DNA of 62,105 bases from an uncultured Collinsella sp. (GTDB lineage: Bacteria > Actinomycetota > Coriobacteriia > Coriobacteriales > Coriobacteriaceae), in contig URWW01000005.1 in the NCBI GenBank assembly GCA_900551665.1, positions 1 to 62,105 on the forward strand, given 5' to 3'. The notes beneath the pieces were generated by a model, which saw only the letters and a list, made by a program, of their open reading frames with translations, did no database searches and was not told the origin of the DNA. The translations under genes were made by a program, and so were the position numbers. Of the stretch, positions 41,052-49,876 are shown piece by piece; position 1 is the stretch's first letter, and the number at the start of each line of letters is the position of its first letter.

Positions 41052-43409
41052 ATGTTCACTGCCATCGTATCCATCGCGGGGCTTGTCGCCTCCGCCTACT
41101 TGGGCCGTCGGGAACTCGCCCGTCGCAAGGAATCGGGCGATCGTTCCGGCATGGGCTGGGGCATCACGTTCTGCATCATGCAGGCCATTGCCATCGCGCT
41201 GGGCTTCCTCGGCATGGCGCCCGACGACATCCTCTCCCCCATCATCCTGAACGCCGTGCTCACGGCCTGCGCCTGGGCCTCTTTCGCACGTGACCTTACC
41301 TGGGCGCGCATCGAGTCCTACATGAGTCTCGGCGGCCAACTTGCCGCTCGCACCTTCCGACCCGACTGCGGCGCATGCGACAAGTACGATGCGTGCGCAC
41401 ATCGCATCACCCGCGACGAGGATCTCTCCCGCATCGGTCGCCTGGGCCGCAAGCTGCGCGGCCGCGCCCTCGAGCTCCGCATCGCGCTGCACCGCCCCAC
41501 CGCGGTCTGCGTGATGCTGCTCTTGCTCGCCGGCCTGTTCGCCCTGCTCGGGCTCGAGATCCCCTCCAACCACGACCTCACCTGGTGCTACCCGCTGTGC
41601 ATCCTGCTTGAGTGGGCGCTCATCACCGCCGTCATGGTCGGCCTGTTCTACCTGTTCCAGCGTCGCGGTGGCGCCCCGGCGTTCATCGCCTTCCTGTGCT
41701 GGGGCATCGGCATGGCGCAGTTCTTCGTCATCACGTTCAAGTCCATGCCCATCCAGCCCGCCGACCTCTCCGCCCTGGGCACCGCTGCCGCTGTGAGCGG
41801 CGGCTTCACCTACATCTTCAGCGCGTTCGGCCTGTATGGCATGGCCTTCCTGGCCATCTCCATGCTGCTGTGCTCGCTCGCCAGCGTCTTCCGCCCCGAG
41901 CCCGCCAAGCGCAACCGCCGCCTCTTCCTCACCAACCTGCTGATCGGCGCCCTGTGCCTCGTTGGCGTTGGCGCCCACGTCACGCTCATCGACTACTACA
42001 ACACCCTCAACATCACCGTGTACACCTGGCGCCCGCTCGAGAGCTACTACCGCCAGGGCTTCATCCCCACGTTCATCTCCTCCGCGCAGACCATCAAGCC
42101 GCCCGTGCCCGAGGACTACGACATGGCCAAGGCCGAGAAGCTCGAGAAGAAGCTCGCCGGCGAGTACGACGAGACCACCGGCAAGACCTGGCAGCGCACC
42201 GATGCCGAGGCCCAATTCGCCGAGGAAAAGCCCACGGTCATCGCCATCATGAACGAGACGTTCTCGGACCTCTCCATCTACCAGAACATGCATGCCGGCT
42301 ACAACGGCCCGCAGTTCTTCAAGAACCTCCCCGACGCCCTCTCGCGCGGCACCCTCTACGTGAGCGCGTACGGCGGCGGCACCTGCAACACCGAGTTCGA
42401 GTTCCTCACCGGCAACTCCATGTCCTATCTGGGGTCGGGCGTGTACCCCTACACGATCTACGACCTGCTCGACACCAAGAATCTCGCCGAGCAGTTCAAG
42501 GACCTGGGCTACACCACCACGGCCATGCACCCCAATCACGGCACCAACTGGAACCGCGAGAACGTCTACTCCGCCTTTGGCTTCGATCGCTTCATAACGA
42601 TCAACGACTTCCAGGATGCCGAGAAGCTCCGCGGCATGGTTTCCGACGCCGCCACCTACGACAAGATCCTCGAGATGCTCGAGTCCGACTCCGCGCCTCA
42701 GTTCATCTTCGACGTGACCATGCAGAACCACTCCGGCTATGACACCGGCCTGCTCCCGCCCGACAAGCTGAACAACTACCTGATCGACGGCGCGGTGAAC
42801 AACGAGGTCAACGAGTACCTGTCGCTCATCGAGGAATCCGATCGCGCGCTCAAGGACTTCGTCGGCAAGCTGCGCAAGCTCGACCGCCCCGTCGTGCTCG
42901 TGTTCTTTGGTGACCACCAGCCGTTCTTCCCCGACAAGTACAACAACCGCTGGTTCACCAATGAGGACAAGGCCGAGCACAACATGCGCCTGTGGACCAC
43001 CGACTACCTCATCTGGGCGAACTACGATGTCGCCGGCAATGACCAGGACAGCCATGTGGACAACCTCTCCACCAACTACCTGGGCACCGAGATGATGAAC
43101 ATCATCGGCGCGCCGCTCAACGACTACCAGAAGGCACAGCTCACTCTGCGCAGCGCGCTGCCCGCCATCAACACCACCGGCTACCTTGACGCCACCGGTA
43201 CCATCTACCTGACCAGCGTCAAGGAGGATGAGAACGGCGGGGATGCGCAGACATCGCTGCAGAAGGCGCTGCAGGCGCGCTCCGAGTACGCCACGATTCA
43301 GTACTACGAGCTCTTCGGCGACGGCAAGGATGTATACACCAAGCTCCGCCAGAGCGCCGCGAACGAGACCGACCCGAACCTCGCGCCCGGCACGACGCAA
43401 ATCAAGTAG
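41052..43409 (+). CDS. LtaS/phosphoglycerol-transferase-like sulfatase-fold enzyme
   Basis: A 785-residue membrane enzyme of the COG1368 type, which transfers glycerol-phosphate or related groups to surface polymers. Several membrane helices lie in residues 1-310, interrupted by a polar loop with DCGACDKYDACAH. The extracellular alkaline-phosphatase-fold domain (410-760) has metal and nucleophile motifs VIAIMNETFSDLS, GGGTCNTEFEFLTG (Thr), TTAMHPNHGTNWNRE and VFFGDHQPFFPD. The ATG at 41052 follows AAGAAGAGG. Which polymer it modifies is not visible from the context. It is followed by its own terminator. Confidence 0.85.
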   Translation: MFTAIVSIAGLVASAYLGRRELARRKESGDRSGMGWGITFCIMQAIAIALGFLGMAPDDILSPIILNAVLTACAWASFARDLTWARIESYMSLGGQLAARTFRPDCGACDKYDACAHRITRDEDLSRIGRLGRKLRGRALELRIALHRPTAVCVMLLLLAGLFALLGLEIPSNHDLTWCYPLCILLEWALITAVMVGLFYLFQRRGGAPAFIAFLCWGIGMAQFFVITFKSMPIQPADLSALGTAAAVSGGFTYIFSAFGLYGMAFLAISMLLCSLASVFRPEPAKRNRRLFLTNLLIGALCLVGVGAHVTLIDYYNTLNITVYTWRPLESYYRQGFIPTFISSAQTIKPPVPEDYDMAKAEKLEKKLAGEYDETTGKTWQRTDAEAQFAEEKPTVIAIMNETFSDLSIYQNMHAGYNGPQFFKNLPDALSRGTLYVSAYGGGTCNTEFEFLTGNSMSYLGSGVYPYTIYDLLDTKNLAEQFKDLGYTTTAMHPNHGTNWNRENVYSAFGFDRFITINDFQDAEKLRGMVSDAATYDKILEMLESDSAPQFIFDVTMQNHSGYDTGLLPPDKLNNYLIDGAVNNEVNEYLSLIEESDRALKDFVGKLRKLDRPVVLVFFGDHQPFFPDKYNNRWFTNEDKAEHNMRLWTTDYLIWANYDVAGNDQDSHVDNLSTNYLGTEMMNIIGAPLNDYQKAQLTLRSALPAINTTGYLDATGTIYLTSVKEDENGGDAQTSLQKALQARSEYATIQYYELFGDGKDVYTKLRQSAANETDPNLAPGTTQIK

Positions 43410-43500
43410 CTCGGGAGCGACACCGGAGGGAGCACACGCGCTTTACAAGTGCCACGGTGCTCCCCGCGCTCGATGACGAGCCTTTGCATACCGTGACGAT

Positions 43501-43538
43501 AAAACCGCCGCATGCGCACCTCGCGCGCGGCGGTTTTT
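43501..43538 (+). terminator. Terminator of the LtaS-like gene
   Basis: AAAACCGCCGC (43501-43511) pairs with GCGGCGGTTTT (43527-43537) and ends in five T. Confidence 0.9.
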
Positions 43539-43571
43539 GCATATCTTTCACGATGCATAATTCAATTTATC

Positions 43572-43695
43572 GACTTTTGGTAACTTCTTTGGCGTTTCGT
43601 CGAGCAAACCCAGATTTCTCAAAACAAAACCCCAGGTCGCAAATGCTCGAGCAGCTCGTATGCCCTCGTGATTCGATTTCTAATTACCAAAAGTC
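43572..43695. repeat. 124-bp element with 12-bp terminal inverted repeats
   Basis: GACTTTTGGTAA (43572-43583) and TTACCAAAAGTC (43684-43695) enclose 100 bp of AT-rich, gene-free sequence. The total length equals that of the element at 6862-6985, but the arms differ. 43410-43739 holds no gene otherwise. Confidence 0.55.
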
Positions 43696-43739
43696 TCATT
43701 CATGAACTTTCCGATGCACCGCACCCCCGTGCGAAGCGA

Positions 43740-44579
43740 TCAACCAGCCCTCAGCCGATGCGCAATCCGCTCGAGCACGGCGACGGGCACCCCGGCGTGA
43801 CCTTCCAGATACTCCCGGACTGTCCCATAGCGCTCGTGCAGGTGCTCAAGCGTCAACTCCATCTCGGCAGGAATCGCCTCGAACAGGCAGCGAGGAGCTC
43901 GACGGCACAAAAGCGCAGAAACAGCCACGCGCTGAACGCGCAGTCCCCGCCCAAGATACCGCTGCGTAGCCGCATAGTCCGCAACGATATCCTCGTCCGA
44001 GACCCCAGCGAGTCCCAGCAGCAACATCGCCACAACGCCCGTCCGGTCTTTGCCCGCCCGGCAATGAAATAGCGTGCAGCCATCCTGTCCAAAAGCGTCA
44101 ATCGATTCCATCACGCGCCGGATGCTCAAGGCGTAATTGTCGAGCAATCCCTTGTACACCGTCGACATGCGATCCGGCAGTGCGTCGCGAAACTTTCCCG
44201 AATTGAGCTGGTCGAGCATCTGAACATGCACGTACACCACACCATCTCGACCGAGGGCATAAGGATCGGGCCAATGACCAACCTCAAAATCGCTGCGCAA
44301 ATCGACAACGCACTTCAGGCCCTCTCCGTACTCCTGCAGATACTCATAATCCCCAGGCGTCAATTTGCGAAGAGACGGGCCGCGAAGAAAGACACCATAT
44401 GCCGTTTCTCTCTGCGAACCGTCCTCCGCCCTATACGCATACCCGCCCAAATCGCGCACGTTCCTCACGCGGGCAAGCGGAAGCTGCTGGAGGCCGGCGG
44501 GATGAACCGCAGCATCACACTGCTCAGTTGCAATTTCCATATGCGCCAATCCATCTTGCGAGTCGATGCCCTCATGCAC
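43740..44579 (-). CDS. Tyrosine-protein phosphatase (IphP/PtpB-like)
   Basis: A 279-residue phosphatase. The signature LFHCRAGKDRTGVVAML is the CX5R active-site loop of this family, with the Cys nucleophile and the extra KD of the PtpB/IphP group. The N-terminal NVRDLGGYA and FLRGPSLRKLTPGDYEYLQ are also typical. These enzymes act on phosphotyrosine and sometimes phosphoinositides. The ATG at 44579 has no strong ribosome site; one at 44540 (MEIATEQ) is an alternative. It stands alone on its strand between larger units. Confidence 0.85.
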   Translation of the reverse strand: MHEGIDSQDGLAHMEIATEQCDAAVHPAGLQQLPLARVRNVRDLGGYAYRAEDGSQRETAYGVFLRGPSLRKLTPGDYEYLQEYGEGLKCVVDLRSDFEVGHWPDPYALGRDGVVYVHVQMLDQLNSGKFRDALPDRMSTVYKGLLDNYALSIRRVMESIDAFGQDGCTLFHCRAGKDRTGVVAMLLLGLAGVSDEDIVADYAATQRYLGRGLRVQRVAVSALLCRRAPRCLFEAIPAEMELTLEHLHERYGTVREYLEGHAGVPVAVLERIAHRLRAG

Positions 44580-44730
44580 CGAATCTTGCCATACGGCTTG
44601 TACATTACATCGTATCGCTCGATGTTCGTCACTTGTTTACGCAACGCTTACGGCGTCCCGCTCCGCTTCGAGATGCCCGAATCGACAAAACAAAGGGGCG
44701 GATGCCTTTGCACCCGCCCCGCTCTCTAAA

Positions 44731-44798
44731 ATTGGGGACAGCCCCCGAGTTGAAGCCGTTTGGCATTGGGAACAGTCCCCGAGTTGAGGCTGTTTGGC
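44731..44798. repeat. Tandem 34-bp repeat of the GGGGAC family
   Basis: Two adjacent 34-bp units, 30 of 34 positions identical. Each starts ATTGGGGACAG or ATTGGGAACAG and ends GTTTGGC. They lie between the phosphatase start and the ABC permease stop. Confidence 0.75.
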
Positions 44799-44810
44799 AT
44801 TTGCGCACCC

Positions 44811-45521
44811 CTACAGGTCGCGCGCTTTGTACACCCGCAGAGAGACCAGCGCGCTCACGATATAGCACACAACGCCAAAGACCACGGCGCCCACAGCGAA
44901 TGACATCAGCCCCTCGGGTGTTTCCGCAAACGACAGGGCCTGCTGAGCAGCAACCAAAGCCTCCTCGCCCATAAAGCCCACGACCATAAACGGGGCCATG
45001 CCCAGCAACACCATGATGAAAGGCAGCCACTGCGTCGCCTTGGTCTGGCCGAATTTGAAGAACATCGGCATGGACACCGAGGCCGTCAGCATCCCCATCG
45101 CACCGCACACAGCCAGCGTGAAACCGCCGACCCGGATCGCATCGGCGTCCAGCCGAACCACATCCGCAACGCCCGCAGGCAGCATATCGACGGACGCCAG
45201 ACCGGCAAACACGAGCGCGCCGAAGACCGTAAGCGCTGCACAGACAAGCGAACCCAGAAACACAAACAGGTAACGCCCCGTCACGATATCGCGACGAGAT
45301 ACGGGCATGGTCAACCGGAACGCGGCCCAATCGTTTTGCTCGTCATAATGACTTGCGCTCGTCGTGAGACTGAACATTTCCATCATGAAGATGATGCCTG
45401 GCAGACTTGCCGTGCTCCCCATCCCTATGGTTAAACACACCGCCATGATGACCGTGGTGAGCGCCAGCTGCCTGAGGTATTGCCCAAACACCGTGAGCTC
45501 CATCTTGAGCATGCGCATCAT
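44811..45521 (-). CDS. ABC-2-type permease
   Basis: A 236-residue membrane protein with six predicted helices (TTVIMAVCLTIGMG; YLFVFLGSLVCAALTVFGA; FAVGAVVFGVVCYIVSAL). It is the membrane half of an ABC exporter. Its ATG overlaps the ATPase stop by four bases (ATGA). Part of a GntR-ATPase-permease operon like the ytr and bcr types, which pump out or sense antimicrobial peptides. The substrate is unknown. Confidence 0.85.
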   Translation of the reverse strand: MMRMLKMELTVFGQYLRQLALTTVIMAVCLTIGMGSTASLPGIIFMMEMFSLTTSASHYDEQNDWAAFRLTMPVSRRDIVTGRYLFVFLGSLVCAALTVFGALVFAGLASVDMLPAGVADVVRLDADAIRVGGFTLAVCGAMGMLTASVSMPMFFKFGQTKATQWLPFIMVLLGMAPFMVVGFMGEEALVAAQQALSFAETPEGLMSFAVGAVVFGVVCYIVSALVSLRVYKARDL

Positions 45522-46474
45522 CGCGCATCACCGCCTTCCTGGGCGCCGGCGCGCGGATGCAGGACCGCGCCCTTGAGAGCGAGCGCCATGTAGTCGTCGA
45601 TCGACACGCGGTCGCATGGGATCTGCGGGAACGCGCGCATGAACTCAAAACGATCGGGAACGAGCACGTCCACGCCGTAGTCGTGATGCAAAACGCGCAC
45701 TTCCGAAGGAGCCTGGTCGTTCGCCAGCACCTGCTCGACCTCCGCTGCACGGCACCTCGCCACTCCCATGAGGTCGCAGATTTCGTCCTTGTCGCAGGCG
45801 AACACGATGCGCCCGTCATCGATGCACACCACCGTGTCGGCGATCTTGTCGAGGTCGCTTGTGATATGGCTGCTCATCAGAATCGCATGCTGCGGATTTC
45901 CCGCGGCATCCTCCACTGCGACAAACTCACGCAGCATGTCGAGCACCTCATCGCGCGCCATGGGGTCGAGCCCTGCGGTCGCCTCGTCCAAGATGAGCAC
46001 CTGCGGGTCATGCGCCAGGGCGCAGGCCAGACTCAGCTTCATGCCCATGCCGCGAGACAGCTCTTTGATCGCCTTCTTCGAATCGAGCTTGAACCGATGA
46101 AGATACCCTTCGAACACGCGCGCGTCCCAATTCCGATACGCGCGCTCCATAAGCCTGCCGACCTCGGCGACCTTGATATGCGGCGGCATCGAAACGGTGT
46201 CGAACACCACGCCGATGCGTTCCTTCACCGCGGCGTCTGCGCCGGACAGCCCGCGCGCGTCGACCCCCAAGATCCGGGCATCGCCCGCATCGATGCCGAT
46301 AATGCCGAGCAGGGCCTTGATGGTCGTTGATTTACCCGCGCCGTTCTGCCCGATAAAACCCACAATTTGCCCCGGCTCCACCGTGAGGGATACGCCCTGC
46401 AGCGTGAAGCCGTCGTAATGCTTGGTGATATTGCGGGCCTCGATAAGAGGCGCGCCCACCCGTGATGATGTCAT
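45518..46474 (-). CDS. ABC transporter ATP-binding protein
   Basis: A 318-residue ATPase. Walker A is GQNGAGKSTT near residue 42, the signature is ELSRGMGMKLSLA near 140 and Walker B is VLILDEATAGLDP near 160. The C-terminal 90 residues resemble the BcrA/YtrB-type extension. It lies two bases after the GntR gene and overlaps the permease gene. It powers the neighbouring permease. Confidence 0.92.
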   Translation of the reverse strand: MTSSRVGAPLIEARNITKHYDGFTLQGVSLTVEPGQIVGFIGQNGAGKSTTIKALLGIIGIDAGDARILGVDARGLSGADAAVKERIGVVFDTVSMPPHIKVAEVGRLMERAYRNWDARVFEGYLHRFKLDSKKAIKELSRGMGMKLSLACALAHDPQVLILDEATAGLDPMARDEVLDMLREFVAVEDAAGNPQHAILMSSHITSDLDKIADTVVCIDDGRIVFACDKDEICDLMGVARCRAAEVEQVLANDQAPSEVRVLHHDYGVDVLVPDRFEFMRAFPQIPCDRVSIDDYMALALKGAVLHPRAGAQEGGDAR

Positions 46475-46476
46475 AG

Positions 46477-46854
46477 CTAGTCGTCACTCTCCAAAAGGGT
46501 CCTCATCATCTCGATGAGCTCCTCATCGCCCAAATCGAGCGCCCTGCCAGCTTCGATGGCCTGAAGCAGGCGCTCCTCGATCTCGCGCAGGCGTTCCTCA
46601 CGTAGCATCTCGGCGTTGCCGCCGGCAACGAAACTTCCCTTTCCCTGCACCGTCTCGATGAAGCCCTGAGCCTCCAAGTCCGCGTAGGCGCGCTTGGTGG
46701 TGATGGCGCTCACACGCAGGCTGTTGGCAAGCGCGCGAATCGAGGGGAGCTGCTCACCCGCCGTCAGGTCACCAGCCATGATCTGACTCTTGACCTGTCG
46801 GACGATCTGCTCATAAATGGGCTGGTTGCTCGAATTCGAAATGATGATTTCCAC
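46477..46854 (-). CDS. GntR-family repressor (YtrA subfamily)
   Basis: A 125-residue regulator. The winged helix-turn-helix covers residues 10-75 (QPIYEQIVRQVKSQIMAGDL; LPSIRALANSLRVSAITTKR) and is followed by a short helical dimerisation tail, as in YtrA, which lacks a ligand domain. It is the first gene of the operon and should repress it through the TACTGTA/TACAGTA site upstream. YtrA-type operons are usually induced by cell-wall-active antibiotics; whether that holds here is inference. Confidence 0.9.
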   Translation of the reverse strand: MEIIISNSSNQPIYEQIVRQVKSQIMAGDLTAGEQLPSIRALANSLRVSAITTKRAYADLEAQGFIETVQGKGSFVAGGNAEMLREERLREIEERLLQAIEAGRALDLGDEELIEMMRTLLESDD

Positions 46855-46941
46855 GAATCACTGTCCCTTTCCCGTCTGCGCCTTGGGCGTCCCCGCGGCG
46901 CCAAGGTCGCCCCAGACGTCATGGTGCGACCAGACCGAGCA

Positions 46942-46992
46942 TACTGTATATACTCGATAAGTACAGTATATACACACTTATACACACTGCAA
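46942..46992 (-). promoter_or_regulatory. Promoter and operator of the GntR/ABC operon
   Basis: Minus-strand TTGCAG (46987-46992) and TATACT (46965-46970) are 16 bases apart. An inverted repeat TACTGTA (46942-46948) / TACAGTA (46962-46968) overlaps the -10 and the start region, as expected of a repressor site. GTATATAC occurs twice nearby. Confidence 0.65.
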
Positions 46993-47037
46993 GACTTTTC
47001 ACGCCTCAATTCGAGAAAGCCCCCACCCGCCGCAACG

Positions 47038-47243
47038 ATGTGCAATTGGGGACGGGTGCAAATTACACATACGGACGTGCGAGGGGGGTGGGCAGGTGCA
47101 AATTGCCATACGGAACAGCGGCGCCTGCCATAACGCCGCCACAAGAGAGAGGGCGGCAAGACACCCGTCTTACCGCCCTCCGGACAACGCCGTGCGCAAC
47201 CCGCACCGCTATGTGTAATTTGCACCCGTCCCCAATTGCACAT
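47038..47243. repeat. 206-bp element with 34-bp perfect terminal inverted repeats
   Basis: Arms 47038-47071 and 47210-47243 are exact reverse complements and contain AATTGGGGACGGGTGCAAAT. The middle is GC-rich, with an inner pair CGCCGCC/GGGCGGC and no gene. The right arm touches the yqeY stop codon. It is the largest member of the GGGGAC family in the window. Confidence 0.85.
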
Positions 47244-47689
47244 CAAGCCAGACGCGAGCCGACTTCCTTGGCGGCGGCGGGCTTGTCGAAGTTGCCGTTC
47301 GTCGCGGCAGTGAGGGCACCCATCACGCGACCCATATCCTTCTTGGACGTAGCACCCAGCTCGGCGATCGTCTTCTCGACCAGCGCCACGAGCTCATCGC
47401 CGGAAACCTGCTGCGGAAGCAGGCTCTCGAGCACCGCCACCTGCTCGCGCAGGTTCTCGGTGCGCTCGGCGTTGTTGCCGGCCTTCTCGGACATCTCGAG
47501 CGTCTCATTCGTCTGTTTGAGCGTGCGCTTGATCTGGGCGGTCACCTCTTCCTCGGTGATCTCGTGCGCGCCGCCGCGGGAGGCGGCGTTCTTCAGCTCA
47601 CCCAGCACCAGGCGCGCAACGCCCAGGCGAACCTTGTCCTTTGCCTTCATGGCGGCGACCATCTCGGCATGCAGCTCTTCGTACGTCAT
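47243..47689 (-). CDS. GatB/YqeY-domain protein
   Basis: A 148-residue helical protein of the YqeY family, related to the tail of GatB. It contains KAKDKVRLGVARLVLGELKN, ESLLPQQVSGDELVALVEK and the closing TSKKDMGRVMGALTAATNGN. The family may bind tRNA, but its role is not settled. It begins 17 bases after the stop of the foldase gene, so the two are probably cotranscribed. Its stop codon abuts the 206-bp inverted-repeat element. Confidence 0.9.
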   Translation of the reverse strand: MTYEELHAEMVAAMKAKDKVRLGVARLVLGELKNAASRGGAHEITEEEVTAQIKRTLKQTNETLEMSEKAGNNAERTENLREQVAVLESLLPQQVSGDELVALVEKTIAELGATSKKDMGRVMGALTAATNGNFDKPAAAKEVGSRLA

Positions 47690-47706
47690 GAATATCTCCT
47701 TCCCGC

Positions 47707-48915
47707 CTATTTAGCGGAATCGTCTTTACCCTGCTTCGCATCCTTGTCCGAGTCCACGTTGTAGGGAACGTTCTCGGGCATGGGGTTGATCTTGATGGCG
47801 GCCTTCTCGGTGTATTCCTTCAGCCACGCGCCGTACTCAGCGGCGACCTGCTGGGTCTCCATCATGTCGAGGATGTAGTCGCGGATCCCCTCGGGCACCT
47901 CGTCGAGCGAGGCGACCGTGGAAACGCTGAAGAGGTCGGTGCACTTGATGATGTGGTAGCCGTACGTGGTCTTGACCAAGCCGCTAACCTGGTCCTTGCC
48001 AAGGGCAGACAGTGCGTCCTGGTACTCGGTCACAAAGCTGGTGAGCTTGTCCCAACCCACATCCCCGCCCTTATCGGCAGAGGAGTCCTCCGAGTACTTC
48101 TTGGCGGCCTTGGCGAAGTCGAGCTCGCCGGCATTGATCTTGTCGAGCACCTCCTGGGCCTCGGCCTCCACCTTCGCGCGCTCCTGCTCGGACGCATCCT
48201 CATCGACCTTGAACAGGATGTGCGATGAGCGGCGCGCGTTGTTGTACGTGTCGAGGTTCTCGTTGATGTAGGCGATGAGCTCCTCGTCCGAGGGCTCCTT
48301 GAACGGCGCGACCTTCTTCTTGAGCTTGGTCTGGGCGATCGTGCTCTTCATGTTCTCGAGGTAGGTGTCCTTGGTGAAGCCGACCTGCTCGATCATCTCG
48401 ACGAAGGCCTTCTCGTCGCCACCGTAGTTATCGACCGCGTCCTTCCACGCCTCATCCAGGTCCTCCTGGGAGACGGTGATCTTATACTCCTTCTCCGCCT
48501 CGACCAGAAGATACTGGCGGGCGATGCTGTCGATCACGCTTTCACGGTAGCTTTCGGGCGTGAGTCCCTGCCCCTCGAGATAAGCGAGCCAATCGGCGTC
48601 CTTCTCGTACGAGCTCTTGCGCAGGCTCATGATCTGCTTGGTCACGGTGTCCTCTTTGATGTTAACGCCGTTGACCGTCGCCGCGACACCGCCGGTGAGC
48701 GTGTACTCCTCCTTGTTGTTCACCTCGTTGAGAACGCCGGAGCACGCCATCGCGGTCACGGAGAGAAGCATCGCGAGGATGCCGATGACCACCAGCACGA
48801 TCTTGGCGGTTTTGGAGAGCTTCTCCTTGCGCGCCTCCTTCACCTGGCGCTTGCTGGGGGCCGCCTCGGGCTCGGGCGCGCGCTTGATCTTGGCGCTCTT
48901 CTTATTCACTGCCAT
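47707..48915 (-). CDS. PrsA/SurA-like peptidyl-prolyl isomerase
   Basis: A 402-residue exported foldase. A basic N-terminus (1-35) comes before one membrane segment (38-57, IVLVVIGILAMLLSVTAMAC). That segment ends in TAMAC, a possible lipoprotein Cys. SurA-like helices follow (GGVAATVNGVNIKEDTVTKQ), then a parvulin domain near 225-330 (SSHILFKVDEDASEQER; KYSEDSSADKGGDVGW; TTYGYHIIK). It should help secreted proteins fold outside the membrane. The ATG at 48915 has AAAGG upstream. Heads the pair with yqeY. Confidence 0.88.
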   Translation of the reverse strand: MAVNKKSAKIKRAPEPEAAPSKRQVKEARKEKLSKTAKIVLVVIGILAMLLSVTAMACSGVLNEVNNKEEYTLTGGVAATVNGVNIKEDTVTKQIMSLRKSSYEKDADWLAYLEGQGLTPESYRESVIDSIARQYLLVEAEKEYKITVSQEDLDEAWKDAVDNYGGDEKAFVEMIEQVGFTKDTYLENMKSTIAQTKLKKKVAPFKEPSDEELIAYINENLDTYNNARRSSHILFKVDEDASEQERAKVEAEAQEVLDKINAGELDFAKAAKKYSEDSSADKGGDVGWDKLTSFVTEYQDALSALGKDQVSGLVKTTYGYHIIKCTDLFSVSTVASLDEVPEGIRDYILDMMETQQVAAEYGAWLKEYTEKAAIKINPMPENVPYNVDSDKDAKQGKDDSAK

Positions 48916-49063
48916 ATCGAGGGCCTTTCTACACTCGTTTGATACCGCATGGGCGCGGCCATGATGTACGCAGTTTTCCCATTGTCTCACACCGGGCTGG
49001 GGCTCCCGTCCGCATCTCCATGTTTTCGCATACGGCTGCAGCGCGGACACGTATCCATGAGAG

Positions 49064-49104
49064 CAAGGGGCGCGACGGGACCTAAATCGCCATCACGCCC
49101 CTTG
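49064..49104 (-). terminator. Hairpin after purN
   Basis: CAAGGGGCG and CGCCCCTTG can pair around a 23-base loop, downstream of the purN stop. There is no T-run, so its role as a terminator is uncertain. Confidence 0.35.
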
Positions 49105-49132
49105 AAGGCGGGAGATATGAGACGGACTGACT

Positions 49133-49876
49133 CTACGCCGGCGAGACCTCGACCGTGAGGTTCTCCCTCACATGCACGCGCCCGTCTGCCAGCATCTGCA
49201 CGACCTCCGGATACAGCACGTGCTCGATGGCGTGGATGTGCTCCTCGAGTGTGTCCACATCCCAATCCTCCTCGACCACGAGGGCGCGCTGGGCGATGAT
49301 CGGGCCCATGTCGTATACGGCGTTGGCGATGTGCACGGTCACGCCGGTCACCTTCACACCGCGGTCGAACGCATCCTGGATACCGTGCGCACCCTGGAAA
49401 CTGGGCAGAAGCGCGGGATGGATGTTGATCACGCGATTGGGGAACGTGGCGAGCAGCGGGGCATGAACCATGCGCATGTAACCAGCCATAACCACGTACT
49501 CGCAGCCTGCCGCAAGCAGCTCATGGGCAATGACCTCGTCCGCCTGGATCGGATCGGCGTAGATCTCCTTGGACAGCGTGAGCGTCTGGATGCCCGCCGC
49601 CTCGGCGCGCTTAAGGCCAAAGGCAGAGGGGCGGCTGCCCACAACAAGCTTGATCTCGGCATTGAGCGTACCGGCGTCGATAGCGTCGATGAGCGCCTGC
49701 AGGTTGGTGCCGGAACCAGAGAGCAACACGCCGATGGGCAGCGGTGCGCGGTCATCGCGGGCGAGGGCGGCGCGGGCGGCCTGCAGCTCGTTGATATCGG
49801 GCATGCCGGAAACGCGGGCAACCGCCGTGACCTCTGCCACGGCGGCGTCCAGGGACTGCTCGTCCTTACTGCTCAT
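49133..49876 (-). CDS. purN: Phosphoribosylglycinamide formyltransferase
   Basis: Formylates GAR with 10-formyl-tetrahydrofolate, step 3 of purine synthesis. The 247 residues carry a 45-residue N-terminal extension before the conserved IGVLLSGSGTNLQALIDAI. Active-site motifs are MAGYMR and INIHPALLPSFQGAHGIQDA, then TVHIANAVYDMGPIIAQ with the catalytic Asp. It overlaps purM by 11 bases and is read from the same message. The long extension rests on the overlap; an internal start near MPDINEL is possible. Confidence 0.93.
   Translation of the reverse strand: MSSKDEQSLDAAVAEVTAVARVSGMPDINELQAARAALARDDRAPLPIGVLLSGSGTNLQALIDAIDAGTLNAEIKLVVGSRPSAFGLKRAEAAGIQTLTLSKEIYADPIQADEVIAHELLAAGCEYVVMAGYMRMVHAPLLATFPNRVINIHPALLPSFQGAHGIQDAFDRGVKVTGVTVHIANAVYDMGPIIAQRALVVEEDWDVDTLEEHIHAIEHVLYPEVVQMLADGRVHVRENLTVEVSPA

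Noticed and set aside
41025..43400. 791-codon open frame on the minus strand
   Set aside because: Antisense of the LtaS-like gene; Val/Gly/Glu-rich shadow with no family features.
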